In this document: piece by piece, positions 43,674-52,577 of the stretch
How the letters are laid out: each line of letters opens with the position of its first letter
Numbering within the stretch: position 1 is the first letter of the stretch
From: Ruminococcaceae bacterium UBA6434
GTDB lineage: Bacteria > Bacillota > Clostridia > Oscillospirales > Acutalibacteraceae
Direction of reading: 5' to 3'
DNA length: 60,473 bases
Assembly (NCBI GenBank): GCA_002437245.1
Contig: DJOQ01000038.1
Location: 1-60,473 of the forward strand
The notes under the pieces: model-generated
Database searches by the model: none
Seen by the model: only the letters and a program-made list of their open reading frames with translations
What the model was told of the DNA's origin: nothing
Made by a program: the position numbers and the translations under genes

Positions 43674-45059
43674 ATGCAAGATTTTAAGGAACTTTTTAAT
43701 AAACAACGAATAATACTTATAATAATTTTGATGGTGTTGACGGCGGCAATCGCATTGTTTGCCGTCGACTCAAACGGTTCGAAATCTTTGTCTGTTTTTC
43801 ATCAGGCGGAAAATGGGGATACTGTAAAAAATATTTCTTATACCGATGATCACGGGTTAGGGCAGGCAAAAATTTGTGTAATAAACGTGCCTTACGCCGA
43901 AACTATACCGGCAGACAGCACAAGTGATAAATCGGACCCGCATTGCTCACCGCTGCCTGACGGAACAATTGATTATTATATCGATGAAAAGGTTATTGAT
44001 AATAAAGAATATGCATTTCTCGGTTCGGGCAAAATAATAAAAAAAGATGAATGCAATGTTGTTGACGGCTTCGTTTTGCCCGAAAATTCAATAAGCGTTG
44101 CCTCCGTAAACACAAAAAAACAGACAGGATTATTGCTCAAAACAGATTGGAAAGTACCGTTTAATGCAGATTTTCCCGATCAGCAATACTATACCGGTTA
44201 TCTCGAACGAGCATATAATGTTAAATCTTTTAATGCGTCGTATTTGGATTTTACTTTTTACTATACCGGCAGTGCTGTCGGGAAACTTAATTTTAACGGC
44301 AGTAAAATAATCGATCGCGGCGAATGGCTAAAAGGTGATAACGGAACTTATGTATTGCGGCTGTATCTTAAAATACCGGGTGTGTTTTACGGTTACACCG
44401 CTTCATATACGGCAGACGGCAAATTGTCGCTTGTCTTTAAAGACGCTCCGGACAACCTGTCAAATGCGACTGTTGCGCTTGACGCCGGCCACGGAGGCAA
44501 GGATTGCGGAACAATCGGTGTAAACGGAGTATATGAGTCGGACGTTAATCTTAATATTACTCTCTCAGTTCGGGAAAAATTGGAAAATGCCGGAATAAAC
44601 GTAATATTGACACGTTCCGACAATACTTTTTGGTCCGTTGATAAAAGGCAGTCCATGGCTCGTTACAGCGGTGCGGATTTGTTCGTTTCGGTACATAATA
44701 ATTTTTCCGAAAGCGTTTCGTCGCTTTCGGGTCCTGAAGTGTATTATTACAGGGCAAATTCTGAATTGCCTGCCCGTCTTATTTTAAGTGGACTTGAGGA
44801 GAGCTGGAAAAATATTTATGAAGATCGCCCGGATATGAGGGCAAAAATTATACAGCCGGACGGCAGCAAACGTTTCTTTCCTTATAAGGTTACAAGAATC
44901 GAGGAATGTCCGTCGGTTCTTGTGGAGTGCGGTTACTTTTCAAATCCTACAGAGTGTGCCGTGCTCAGCGATCACAATTCGCAAGAGGTTATAGCCGACG
45001 GTATAGCGAACGGCATAATTTGTTACCTGAATGATATCATTTCCAAAAATAAGACTTGA
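43674..45059 (+). CDS. N-acetylmuramoyl-L-alanine amidase (Amidase_3) membrane-anchored
   Basis: A 461-residue protein with one N-terminal membrane helix (about 13-32), a 230-residue region of unknown fold, and a C-terminal Amidase_3 domain from about residue 267. Zinc ligands are the His of LDAGHGG, the Glu of VYESDVN and the His of FVSVHNN; the catalytic Glu is in LVECGYFSN. It cleaves between the glycan and stem peptide of peptidoglycan. I prefer ATG 43674 over the in-frame TTG at 43656. The preceding N-terminal region may direct it to a specific envelope site. Confidence 0.9.
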   Translation: MQDFKELFNKQRIILIIILMVLTAAIALFAVDSNGSKSLSVFHQAENGDTVKNISYTDDHGLGQAKICVINVPYAETIPADSTSDKSDPHCSPLPDGTIDYYIDEKVIDNKEYAFLGSGKIIKKDECNVVDGFVLPENSISVASVNTKKQTGLLLKTDWKVPFNADFPDQQYYTGYLERAYNVKSFNASYLDFTFYYTGSAVGKLNFNGSKIIDRGEWLKGDNGTYVLRLYLKIPGVFYGYTASYTADGKLSLVFKDAPDNLSNATVALDAGHGGKDCGTIGVNGVYESDVNLNITLSVREKLENAGINVILTRSDNTFWSVDKRQSMARYSGADLFVSVHNNFSESVSSLSGPEVYYYRANSELPARLILSGLEESWKNIYEDRPDMRAKIIQPDGSKRFFPYKVTRIEECPSVLVECGYFSNPTECAVLSDHNSQEVIADGIANGIICYLNDIISKNKT

Positions 45060-45113
45060 TTATTCAGTCATATTTTGTTATTTTATTGTTAGTAAACAGC
45101 AAAGGGAAAATTT

Positions 45114-46619
45114 ATGAGAAGCCGAAGAATTTTTAAAACAATACTTTTGACAGCTGTCTTGTTGGCTGTCTTATCGGTATCTGCTTTTGCCGCAAGCAAA
45201 AACGGGGTTATTAAAAGTCAGGCTAATATAAGAAGCGGTCCCGGGACCGGCCATTCGATTGTGGTAAGGAATCTACCGGCAAATACTCAGATAATTATTA
45301 TCGACAGAGTAAAATGTGATGACGGAACGACAAAAAAAGATTGGTATAAAATTGAATTTAACTATGACGGTAAGTTCTATGAGAACTGTTATGTTTCAAC
45401 CGGACTTGTTACCGTAACAAGTGACAGCGGCATTTCGGATGAGGTTCCGGAGTTTTATAAAAGCTATATAGATAAGCTGAAAAGCGCACATCCAAATTGG
45501 AATTTTAAATTTTTATACACCGGTCTTTCATGGAATGAGGTCCTTGAAAATGAAAACGTAAGCGGCAGAAGTGCTCTTCAGGTACCTCCGTACGATAAAA
45601 AATATTTATCCGTGACAGACAAAACTTACAATCCGTCAACGGGTACATGGACTCCGATTGACGGTAAGACTTGGTTCCAGGCATCAAGCGATGTTGTGTC
45701 ATATTATCTTGACCCACGTAATTTCCTGACAAAAGAAAGTGACATTTTTCAATTTGAAACATTGTCATATGACAAAAACGCGCAAACTCTTTCCGGTGTC
45801 GAATCAATGCTTAAAGGCACATTTATGGATAATACAAAAATCAGTACCGGAGAGAAAAATTACGACAACGGCTCATGTGATTTGAATTCAGACGGTAAAA
45901 CCGATATCGCGGATGCAATGATGCTGTTTCAGTATTCGGCAGGCAGTATTTCTGACTTGGGTAACGGCAAATCTGTTGCCGACCTCAACGAAGACGGCGA
46001 GATAGATGTTGCGGATGCAATGATCTTATTTCAATTTGTGGGCGGTTCAAGAGAAACTATCGGAAATAATTTAGAGACCGATGTTACGGTAACATATGCA
46101 CAGGCGTTTATGAGCGCTGCCGAATCGTATAATGTAAGCCCTTATCATTTGGTATCGCGGGTTATACAGGAAGTCGGAGTAAACGGAAGCCGCTCCGTAA
46201 GCGGCAAAGAACCGGGATACGAAGGCATATATAACTATTATAATATCGGTGCTTATCAAAGCAGCGATCCGGTAATTAACGCGCTTAAATGGGCTTCAAC
46301 GCCTTCGTCCGAAGAAAAATACCTGAGACCTTGGAACAGCAGATACAAGGCAATACTCGGCGGAGCCAAATACATAGCAACGGGATACATCAACGTAGGG
46401 CAAAATACTTTGTATTTCCAAAAGTTTGATGTAATTGCAAACGGCGGTCTCTATTCGCATCAGTATATGTCAAATATTATGGCTGCAAGCTCCGAGGGAA
46501 TAAGAACCTATAATAAGTACAGCAAAATGGCTCAACTTTCAAACTCTTTTACTTTTATTATTCCTGTTTATAATAATATGCCCGATCTTCCTGCGGGAGT
46601 TATGCCGACAAAACAATAA
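45114..46619 (+). CDS. SH3 and glucosaminidase domain protein with an inserted dockerin
   Basis: A 501-residue secreted protein. After a signal peptide (about 1-27) comes an SH3 domain (about 30-102, SQANIRSGPGTGHSIV), then a glucosaminidase-type catalytic region split in two. The first part (110-245) contains YLDPRNFLTKESDIFQFETL and LSGVESMLKGTFM; the second (325-501) contains YNVSPYHLVSRVIQEVG with the probable catalytic E353. Between them sits a type I dockerin-like module of two calcium-loop repeats. In relatives these two parts are joined by a short loop. It should cut the glycan strand of peptidoglycan; the dockerin could link it to a cohesin protein. Third gene of an envelope hydrolase cluster. 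Confidence 0.9.
   Translation: MRSRRIFKTILLTAVLLAVLSVSAFAASKNGVIKSQANIRSGPGTGHSIVVRNLPANTQIIIIDRVKCDDGTTKKDWYKIEFNYDGKFYENCYVSTGLVTVTSDSGISDEVPEFYKSYIDKLKSAHPNWNFKFLYTGLSWNEVLENENVSGRSALQVPPYDKKYLSVTDKTYNPSTGTWTPIDGKTWFQASSDVVSYYLDPRNFLTKESDIFQFETLSYDKNAQTLSGVESMLKGTFMDNTKISTGEKNYDNGSCDLNSDGKTDIADAMMLFQYSAGSISDLGNGKSVADLNEDGEIDVADAMILFQFVGGSRETIGNNLETDVTVTYAQAFMSAAESYNVSPYHLVSRVIQEVGVNGSRSVSGKEPGYEGIYNYYNIGAYQSSDPVINALKWASTPSSEEKYLRPWNSRYKAILGGAKYIATGYINVGQNTLYFQKFDVIANGGLYSHQYMSNIMAASSEGIRTYNKYSKMAQLSNSFTFIIPVYNNMPDLPAGVMPTKQ
45873..46049 (+). other. Dockerin type I-like module inside the glucosaminidase
   Basis: Two duplicated 20-residue segments at residues 255-274 (DLNSDGKTDIADAMMLFQY) and 289-308 (DLNEDGEIDVADAMILFQF), each with a DxNxDGxxDxxD calcium loop followed by a helix. 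The DNA repeats GCGGATGCAATGAT in both copies. Confidence 0.88.
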
Positions 46620-46622
46620 ACG

Positions 46623-46654
46623 ACAGCTCTGGGTAATTCCTCAGAGCTGTTTTT
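46623..46654. terminator. Terminator after the glucosaminidase gene, overlapping the PHP gene end
   Basis: ACAGCTCTG (46623-46631) pairs with CAGAGCTGT (46642-46650), followed by TTTT. The right arm also encodes the last three codons of the convergent PHP gene. Confidence 0.8.
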
Positions 46655-47330
46655 CATAGAGTGTATAATCTTGTTTTTTGAGAGTGTCCAAAAGAACTTT
46701 ATTTGAAGTTATTTCATGCTTACTTATGATACCGGCAAGTCCCTCATTTCCTTTTTGGTGGTGGTCTGACCCGGCTGTTTTTTTCAGCCCGAATTTTTCC
46801 GCCCAAAGAGCCGCAATGTCATTGTGTGAGTCATGCTCGATATTTCTGTTGCACACTTCAATCCCGTCAAGATATTTGACGTTTATTATTTTCATTCCGA
46901 ATCTGAACGGATGAGCCTGAAATATCATTAACCCGTTTTTTCGTGCAAGCGCCGAAAAACTTGAAATGTTCATATCTAAAATATCTTTATGCTCTCTTAA
47001 AAAGTTCTCGTCGATGCCGTAAACAAGATAATCGTTTGGGTCGCTTTCCGAATCGAATCGAAGCTCCATACCAAGTAAAATGTTTATTCTGCCTTTTGCC
47101 GCTTCTTTAGCCGTGTTATATCCCTTCAAAAAAATATCAACTTTTTCTTGCCAACCAAGACTGTTGTAATCATATTTAAAATACGTGTGAGTGCTGAAAT
47201 GGTCGGTTACAACTATCGTGTTAAATCCGAGTGATATATAATTTTCGACAGTTTCCGCCGCAGGCATTTTACCGCAATTGCTGGTTTCTTTTGTGTGCAA
47301 ATGCATTTCGGTTAAATAATTTTTTGTCAT
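46641..47330 (-). CDS. PHP domain phosphoesterase
   Basis: A 229-residue PHP-fold protein. Metal-binding motifs are EMHLHTKETSNCG, VTDHFS, GMELRFD, FQAHPFRFG and GSDHHQKG. These resemble histidinol-phosphatase-like and 5'-3' phosphoesterase members, but no histidine gene is near, so the substrate is open. I use the ATG complementary to 47328-47330, with AGAGGTG upstream; an in-frame GTG three codons earlier is less likely. It is monocistronic and converges with the glucosaminidase gene. Confidence 0.88.
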   Translation of the reverse strand: MTKNYLTEMHLHTKETSNCGKMPAAETVENYISLGFNTIVVTDHFSTHTYFKYDYNSLGWQEKVDIFLKGYNTAKEAAKGRINILLGMELRFDSESDPNDYLVYGIDENFLREHKDILDMNISSFSALARKNGLMIFQAHPFRFGMKIINVKYLDGIEVCNRNIEHDSHNDIAALWAEKFGLKKTAGSDHHQKGNEGLAGIISKHEITSNKVLLDTLKKQDYTLYEKQL

Positions 47331-47358
47331 AAAATACACCTCTGAAATATCTGTATAT

Positions 47359-47387
47359 ATTTTACATCCTTTTTGCCTTTGTGTCGA
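47359..47387 (-). promoter_or_regulatory. Promoter of the PHP gene
   Basis: Minus strand: TCGACA (47387-47382), 17-base spacer, TAAAAT (47364-47359). Confidence 0.55.
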
Positions 47388-47428
47388 TAGTTAACAGTTT
47401 TTTCGATAAAAGTTGCAATATTTTCAAA

Positions 47429-47457
47429 TTGCATTTTTGGTGAATGTATATTATTAT
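47429..47457 (+). promoter_or_regulatory. Promoter of the electron-transfer operon
   Basis: TTGCAT (47429-47434), 17-base spacer, TATTAT (47452-47457), 35 bases before the first start codon. No Rex-type operator was recognised. Confidence 0.6.
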
Positions 47458-47491
47458 ATTTTTAAGTTTAACTAACTTTGGAGGAAGAAAA

Positions 47492-47992
47492 ATGAGTCCC
47501 TGTAATTGCGAAAATAATAAAATCAATCTTTCGCTGATTGACGGTGTGCTGGATGAATATGCAGCTGTTCCCGGCAGCCTTATTACAATATTACAAAAAA
47601 CACAGGATGTTTACGGCTATCTGCCGACTGATGCAATAAAATATATTTCAGATAAAACGGGAATAAAGCCGGCTAAAATAATGGGTGTTGCGACCTTTTA
47701 TACTCAGTTCAGATTAAAACCCGTCGGCAAATACCTTATTATGTTGTGTAAGGGCACTGCGTGTCATGTAAACAATTCCGATTTGATTGAAAAGACCATT
47801 ATAGAAACTCTCGGAATACACGACGGTGAAACAACCGACGACGGTTTGTTCTCACTAAAAAATGTTGCGTGTCTCGGTTGCTGCAGTCTTTCTCCGGTTA
47901 TGATGATTAACGGTGAAACATACGGTTTGCTCACCCCGGACAAGACCAAAAAAATAATCAACGATTTAAGAGATAAGGAGTGCGCCTTATGA
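47492..47992 (+). CDS. NuoE-like [2Fe-2S] subunit of a soluble NAD(P)H-dependent complex
   Basis: A 166-residue thioredoxin-fold subunit holding one [2Fe-2S] cluster through C86, C91, C127 and C131 (CKGTACH and CLGCC). It corresponds to NuoE, HydC of bifurcating hydrogenases, or HndA. The helical N-terminus has LQKTQDVYGYLP and the conserved GVATFYTQF. ATG 47492 follows GGAGGAAG; the upstream frame overlaps the promoter. Its stop overlaps the NuoF-like gene. It belongs with the next two genes to one complex that lacks membrane subunits. Confidence 0.93.
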   Translation: MSPCNCENNKINLSLIDGVLDEYAAVPGSLITILQKTQDVYGYLPTDAIKYISDKTGIKPAKIMGVATFYTQFRLKPVGKYLIMLCKGTACHVNNSDLIEKTIIETLGIHDGETTDDGLFSLKNVACLGCCSLSPVMMINGETYGLLTPDKTKKIINDLRDKECAL

Positions 47993-49731
47993 AAATTGTA
48001 GTTGGAGAAGGCAGCTGCGGAATAGCCGCAGGAGCAGGTAAGGTCTATGACAGGCTTGCGTCTGCTTTGGGCAAGAGTAACGAACTTACCATAACAGGAT
48101 GCATAGGTATGTGCTTTTTGGAACCCATTGTTGACATTTACGATAACGGCGCTCTTACGCGACTTGTAAAAGTTTCGGAAAATGACTGTGAAAGAATAGC
48201 AAAGGCCGTTAACTCTGATGATTTGTCACTTGTAGAGGACCTTAAAATATCAGATGACGACGAGCTCTTTTTAAAAAAACAGACTCGAATTGCTTTGAGA
48301 CATTGCGGCATTATAAATCCGGAAAAGATCAGCGATTATGAAAATACAGACGGATATAAAGCTATAAGAAAAGTCCTTTCCGAAATGACACCCGAGCAGG
48401 TTATTGAGGAAATTAAAATTTCGGGACTTGCCGGTCGCGGCGGTGCCGGTTTCCCGACATGGTTTAAATGGAATGCCGCCCGTTCTTCCGACGGCTCCGA
48501 AAAATATTTAATTTGCAATGCGGATGAGGGCGATCCCGGTGCTTTCATGGATAGGGCTGTTATCGAGGGCGATCCTCATAATTTGATAGAGGGTATGCTT
48601 ATAGGTGCATATGCCATAGGCGCGAAAGAGGCAATTGTTTATGTAAGGGCAGAATATCCTCTTGCCATAAAACGACTCGAAAAAGCTATAAAACAAGCAA
48701 CCGAAAAGGGGTATCTCGGTGATGACATTTTAGGCAGCGGTTTTTCGTGTAAAATGCGTATCAAGGCAGGAGCCGGAGCTTTTGTCTGCGGAGAAGAAAC
48801 CGCGCTTATTGAGTCTCTCGAAGGGTCGCGCGGTATGCCGCGCCTCAAGCCTCCGTTTCCGGCACAGGAGGGCTATTGGCATAAGCCGTCAAACATAAAT
48901 AATGTTGAAACATTTGCAAATGTTTCGTGGATAATATTAAACGGCGGTAAGGCTTTCTCTTCTATGGGTACTGCCGACAGTAAGGGTACCAAGGTGTTTG
49001 CTCTTACCGGAAAAATCAAAAAAGGCGGTCTTGTTGAGATTCCCATGGGAAAAACTTTGCGCGATGTTATCTTTGATATCGGCGGAGGTATTAAATCAGA
49101 TAAAAAATTCAAAGCCGTTCAGATGGGAGGCCCCTCGGGAGGCTGTATTCCCGAAAGCTTACTTGACACCGTTATTGATTATAAAGCTCTCGGCGCTACT
49201 GGGGCTATAATGGGTTCCGGCGGAATGGTTGTTATGGATGAGAGTACCTGTATGGTCGGTATGGCGAAATTTTTCCTCGATTTTACTGCTAAAGAGTCTT
49301 GCGGCAAATGTGTTCATTGCCGTCTCGGAACAAAGCGTATGCTTGAAATCCTTACTCGAATAGCTGACGGTAAAGGGCAGGAGGGAGATATAGATTTACT
49401 TGAAGAGCTTTGTTATGCCGTTAAGGACGGAGCGCTTTGCGGCCTCGGTCAAACGGCGCCGAATCCTGTGCTAACGACGCTCAAATATTTCAAAAATGAG
49501 TATGAAGCGCATATTAGAGATAAAAAATGCCCTGCAGGTGAGTGCACGGCATTGATTACCTATAAAATCGATAAAAATAAATGCGTAGGATGTACACTTT
49601 GTGCAAGGAACTGCCCTTTATCGGCAATCAGCGGTACTGTGAAAAATCCGCACGAAATAGATGCGCTTAAATGCATTAAGTGCGGTAAATGTAAAGAAAA
49701 CTGTCGTTTCGGTGCGATAGAGGTGTTATAA
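47989..49731 (+). CDS. NuoF-like FMN/NAD(P)H-binding subunit with ferredoxin domain
   Basis: A 580-residue flavoprotein of the HydB/HndC type. In order: an N-terminal thioredoxin-like [2Fe-2S] region (C10, C38, C42), the FMN and NADH site (GRGGAGFPTWFKW at 149-161, CNADEGDPGAF at 176-186), an SLBB domain, the [4Fe-4S] motif C438-C441-C444 with C484, and a C-terminal ferredoxin domain with two four-cysteine sets (from C532 and C562). The extra N- and C-terminal clusters separate it from plain complex I NuoF and are typical of soluble confurcating or bifurcating enzymes. ATG 47989 has AAGGAG eight bases before it. Confidence 0.93.
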   Translation: MKIVVGEGSCGIAAGAGKVYDRLASALGKSNELTITGCIGMCFLEPIVDIYDNGALTRLVKVSENDCERIAKAVNSDDLSLVEDLKISDDDELFLKKQTRIALRHCGIINPEKISDYENTDGYKAIRKVLSEMTPEQVIEEIKISGLAGRGGAGFPTWFKWNAARSSDGSEKYLICNADEGDPGAFMDRAVIEGDPHNLIEGMLIGAYAIGAKEAIVYVRAEYPLAIKRLEKAIKQATEKGYLGDDILGSGFSCKMRIKAGAGAFVCGEETALIESLEGSRGMPRLKPPFPAQEGYWHKPSNINNVETFANVSWIILNGGKAFSSMGTADSKGTKVFALTGKIKKGGLVEIPMGKTLRDVIFDIGGGIKSDKKFKAVQMGGPSGGCIPESLLDTVIDYKALGATGAIMGSGGMVVMDESTCMVGMAKFFLDFTAKESCGKCVHCRLGTKRMLEILTRIADGKGQEGDIDLLEELCYAVKDGALCGLGQTAPNPVLTTLKYFKNEYEAHIRDKKCPAGECTALITYKIDKNKCVGCTLCARNCPLSAISGTVKNPHEIDALKCIKCGKCKENCRFGAIEVL

Positions 49732-52529
49732 TGAAAGAAATCAGTGTTATTATTGACGGTAAAAAAATAAATGTACCCGAAGGAACAACTGTTTTGCGGG
49801 CTGCCGCCGACAACGGCATAGAAATACCGAATCTCTGTTTTGACGGAAGAGTTGAGTTATACGGAGCCTGCGGACTTTGTGTTGTTGAGGCTGAGGGAAT
49901 ACCTAAGCTTTTACGCGCTTGCTCAACAAAGCTTAATGACGGTATGATTATACATACTGAAAGTGAGCGAATTATGCGTGCCCGTAAAACGGCTTTGGAG
50001 CTTCTTTTATCCGATCATGACGGAGACTGTAAAGCACCGTGTACACTCGCCTGTCCTGCTAATACGGACTGTCAAGGGTATGTCGGTCTCATTGCAAACG
50101 GCGAATATAAAGAAGCGGTTAAACTTATCAAAGATAAAATTCCTTTGCCGTCATCCATAGGCAGAATTTGTCCGCATCCGTGCGAAAAGAGCTGTCGCAG
50201 ACGATTTGTTGACGAACCGATTTCAATAGCAGGACTTAAAGCATTTGCTTCGGATATGGATATGGCAAGCGATGACTCTTTTGTACCTGATACGGAGCCC
50301 GACACCGGCAAACGTGTTGCGGTTGTCGGCGGCGGTCCGGGAGGACTGACAGCCGCCTATTTTCTCAGAAGATTGGGGCACAGCGTCAGTGTGTTTGACA
50401 TGATGCCGCAAATGGGCGGAATGCTTCGATACGGTATACCTGAGTACAGACTTCCGAAAAAGCTTCTTGACAGAGAAATTAAACAGATAGAAGCCCTCGG
50501 GGTTGTATTGAAAAACAGTGTCAAGCTCGGCCGCGACATTGAACTTGAAGAATTAAGACGCGATTTCGATGCCGTAGTGATAGCTGCCGGTGCCTGGAAG
50601 AGCAGTTCAATGAGAATTCCCGGAGAAGAATTGAGCGGCGTTTTCGGTGGTATTGATTTCCTGCGTGCCGTATCGCTCGGAAATGCTCCGAAAATCGGAA
50701 AGACCGTTGCCGTTATAGGCGGCGGAAATACCGCGATGGATGCGTGCCGCACCGCAGTTCGTCTCGGGGCTGAAAAGGTTTATGTTATTTATCGCCGTAC
50801 AAGAAATGAAATGCCTGCCGAAGAGCTTGAGATAACGGAAGCAACCGAAGAGGGCGTTGAGTTTAAATTTCTTAATAATCCCATTGAGTTTATAGGCGAA
50901 AACGGAAAGCTAAAAGCTGTTAATCTGCAAAAGATGAAACTCGGCGAACCGGATTCGGGCGGAAGATGCAGGCCTGAACCGATCGTCGGAGACACGGAAA
51001 TGTTATATCTTGATTCCGCCGTTATGGCTATTGGTCAACATCCGGATTTAACAGGTTTTGACAGCTTGGATGCAACAAAACGTAATACTATATTTGCCGA
51101 TGATGAAACATTCAGAACGTCGCTTGACGGAGTTTTTGCAGTAGGTGACATTACAAATAAAGGCGCCGATATTGCAATTTCGGCTATCGGAGAAGCACAA
51201 AAAGCAGCCGTAGTCATTGACAGATTTTTAGACGGCGAAAATATAAAATACAAAAGGCCTTTCCGAGTTGAAAGAGAATTGCCGACGGAATATTTTGCCG
51301 GATTTGAAAAAGCGAAACGCCGGACTGCGGATGTTTTACCTCCGTATGAGAGAAAAAATAACTTTAATGAAGTCTCAAAGGGCTTTACCGAGGAACAGGC
51401 GAAAACCGAGGCAATGCGTTGCCTCGAATGCGGTTGTCGTGATTTCTTCGACTGTAAGCTTATAAAGTATGCAAACTCATATGATGTTAAGCCCGAAAAA
51501 TTTAACGGCGCCAAGCATAGCAGAAACAACGAAGACAAATCTTCGCTTATAATAAGAAATGCTGACAAGTGCATTCTTTGCGGACTTTGTGTAAGAGTCT
51601 GCGACGAAGCAATGGGCAATACGGCATTAGGTCTTATCGGCCGCGGATTTGACACTGTTGTTTCTCCCGAATTCGGGCTGCCGCTCGAAAAGACAGACTG
51701 TTCTTTTTGCGGCCAGTGTGCAACTGTTTGCCCGACAGGCGCAATCCTCGAAAAACAGCCGTGTGTCAAAAATCTTACCGTTAAGGAAGAAATAGTAAAT
51801 TCCGTGTGTAATCTTTGCTCCGCACTTTGCAAAACGGAAATTCACAAAATCGGAAATACTGTAATTCGAGTTAAACCGTCGGGCGATAAGGGTCTGCTTT
51901 GCAAAGCAGGTAAGTTCTCTGTATTTGCCCTTAACGACTTAAAAGCTCAAGCTTTTATCGACCAAAGTGAAATGCTCAAATCGGCTGAAATGGTCGTTTC
52001 AAAGACAGACAGAAGTAATATTTCGGTTGTTCTCGGTCCGTCGGTCACATCGGAAGAGGTCAGAGCGGCATTCGGTATTACCGACAATGTCTTTGCAGAG
52101 CTTAATCCGTCTGCAGCTGCGTTTGGGGCTTTTAAAAAATACGGTGTGAAAACGGTTGATGAGATGCCGCAAAAAGATGTATGTATTCTTGTCAAAAGCA
52201 CATTTGTTAATGCTAAAAAGCGTTTTCTGATTTCTGTTGACTTTTTAAAAAATACAGCTGCCGATTTGTCGATAGTATGCGCTCCTTTTGTTTCCGACTG
52301 CGGTACATATATTGATACTGATGGTGTTAAGCATTTGAATTGCGCGGTGAACAGCGCATTGCCGACGGCTCTGTCGGTTATGAAGGCGCTCGCAAGCGAA
52401 GATTTCGATGAAAGAGCCGAAGATGTCAATGAAAGCTCGGCGATTTACAAAGAAATAATCAGAAACGGCGGAGCATACAAGCAGAACCTCAACGATTCGT
52501 TTGTAAAGACTTTTACAGACAATTATTAA
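49731..52529 (+). CDS. Fused multi-cofactor subunit: NuoG-type ferredoxin, GltD-like FAD/NAD(P) oxidoreductase, ferredoxin, truncated molybdopterin-type domain
   Basis: A 932-residue fusion. Residues 1-80 are a [2Fe-2S] domain (C36, C47, C50, C64). Residues about 95-510 are GltD/NfnB-like: an N-terminal cysteine set (C100, C104, C108, C147, C151, C155), the FAD site GGGPGGLTAAY and the NAD(P) site VIGGGNTAMD. Two [4Fe-4S] motifs follow (CILCGLCVRVC at 614-624 and CSFCGQCATVCP at 657-668), then a Fe4S4 domain of formate dehydrogenase/NuoG type (C693, C696, C700, C724) and a short remnant of the molybdopterin domain. No [FeFe] hydrogenase motif or complete molybdenum site exists. It overlaps the NuoF-like gene by one base. 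Probably an electron-bifurcating NAD(P)H:ferredoxin enzyme; the true partner is unknown. Confidence 0.9.
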   Translation: MKEISVIIDGKKINVPEGTTVLRAAADNGIEIPNLCFDGRVELYGACGLCVVEAEGIPKLLRACSTKLNDGMIIHTESERIMRARKTALELLLSDHDGDCKAPCTLACPANTDCQGYVGLIANGEYKEAVKLIKDKIPLPSSIGRICPHPCEKSCRRRFVDEPISIAGLKAFASDMDMASDDSFVPDTEPDTGKRVAVVGGGPGGLTAAYFLRRLGHSVSVFDMMPQMGGMLRYGIPEYRLPKKLLDREIKQIEALGVVLKNSVKLGRDIELEELRRDFDAVVIAAGAWKSSSMRIPGEELSGVFGGIDFLRAVSLGNAPKIGKTVAVIGGGNTAMDACRTAVRLGAEKVYVIYRRTRNEMPAEELEITEATEEGVEFKFLNNPIEFIGENGKLKAVNLQKMKLGEPDSGGRCRPEPIVGDTEMLYLDSAVMAIGQHPDLTGFDSLDATKRNTIFADDETFRTSLDGVFAVGDITNKGADIAISAIGEAQKAAVVIDRFLDGENIKYKRPFRVERELPTEYFAGFEKAKRRTADVLPPYERKNNFNEVSKGFTEEQAKTEAMRCLECGCRDFFDCKLIKYANSYDVKPEKFNGAKHSRNNEDKSSLIIRNADKCILCGLCVRVCDEAMGNTALGLIGRGFDTVVSPEFGLPLEKTDCSFCGQCATVCPTGAILEKQPCVKNLTVKEEIVNSVCNLCSALCKTEIHKIGNTVIRVKPSGDKGLLCKAGKFSVFALNDLKAQAFIDQSEMLKSAEMVVSKTDRSNISVVLGPSVTSEEVRAAFGITDNVFAELNPSAAAFGAFKKYGVKTVDEMPQKDVCILVKSTFVNAKKRFLISVDFLKNTAADLSIVCAPFVSDCGTYIDTDGVKHLNCAVNSALPTALSVMKALASEDFDERAEDVNESSAIYKEIIRNGGAYKQNLNDSFVKTFTDNY

Positions 52530-52577
52530 ATATTTGTCTGTGAGATTTATAAAATTTTTTATAAAGGAGTTTAGTCT

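Noticed and set aside
49731..52529. [FeFe] hydrogenase catalytic domain in the fusion subunit
   Set aside because: None of the H-cluster cysteine motifs is present; the cysteine sets belong to ferredoxin, GltD-type and molybdopterin Fe4S4 domains.
52530..52577. Cobalamin riboswitch before the transcobalamin-like pair
   Set aside because: The gap has only 48 bases and no B12-box; the metF leader is also too short.
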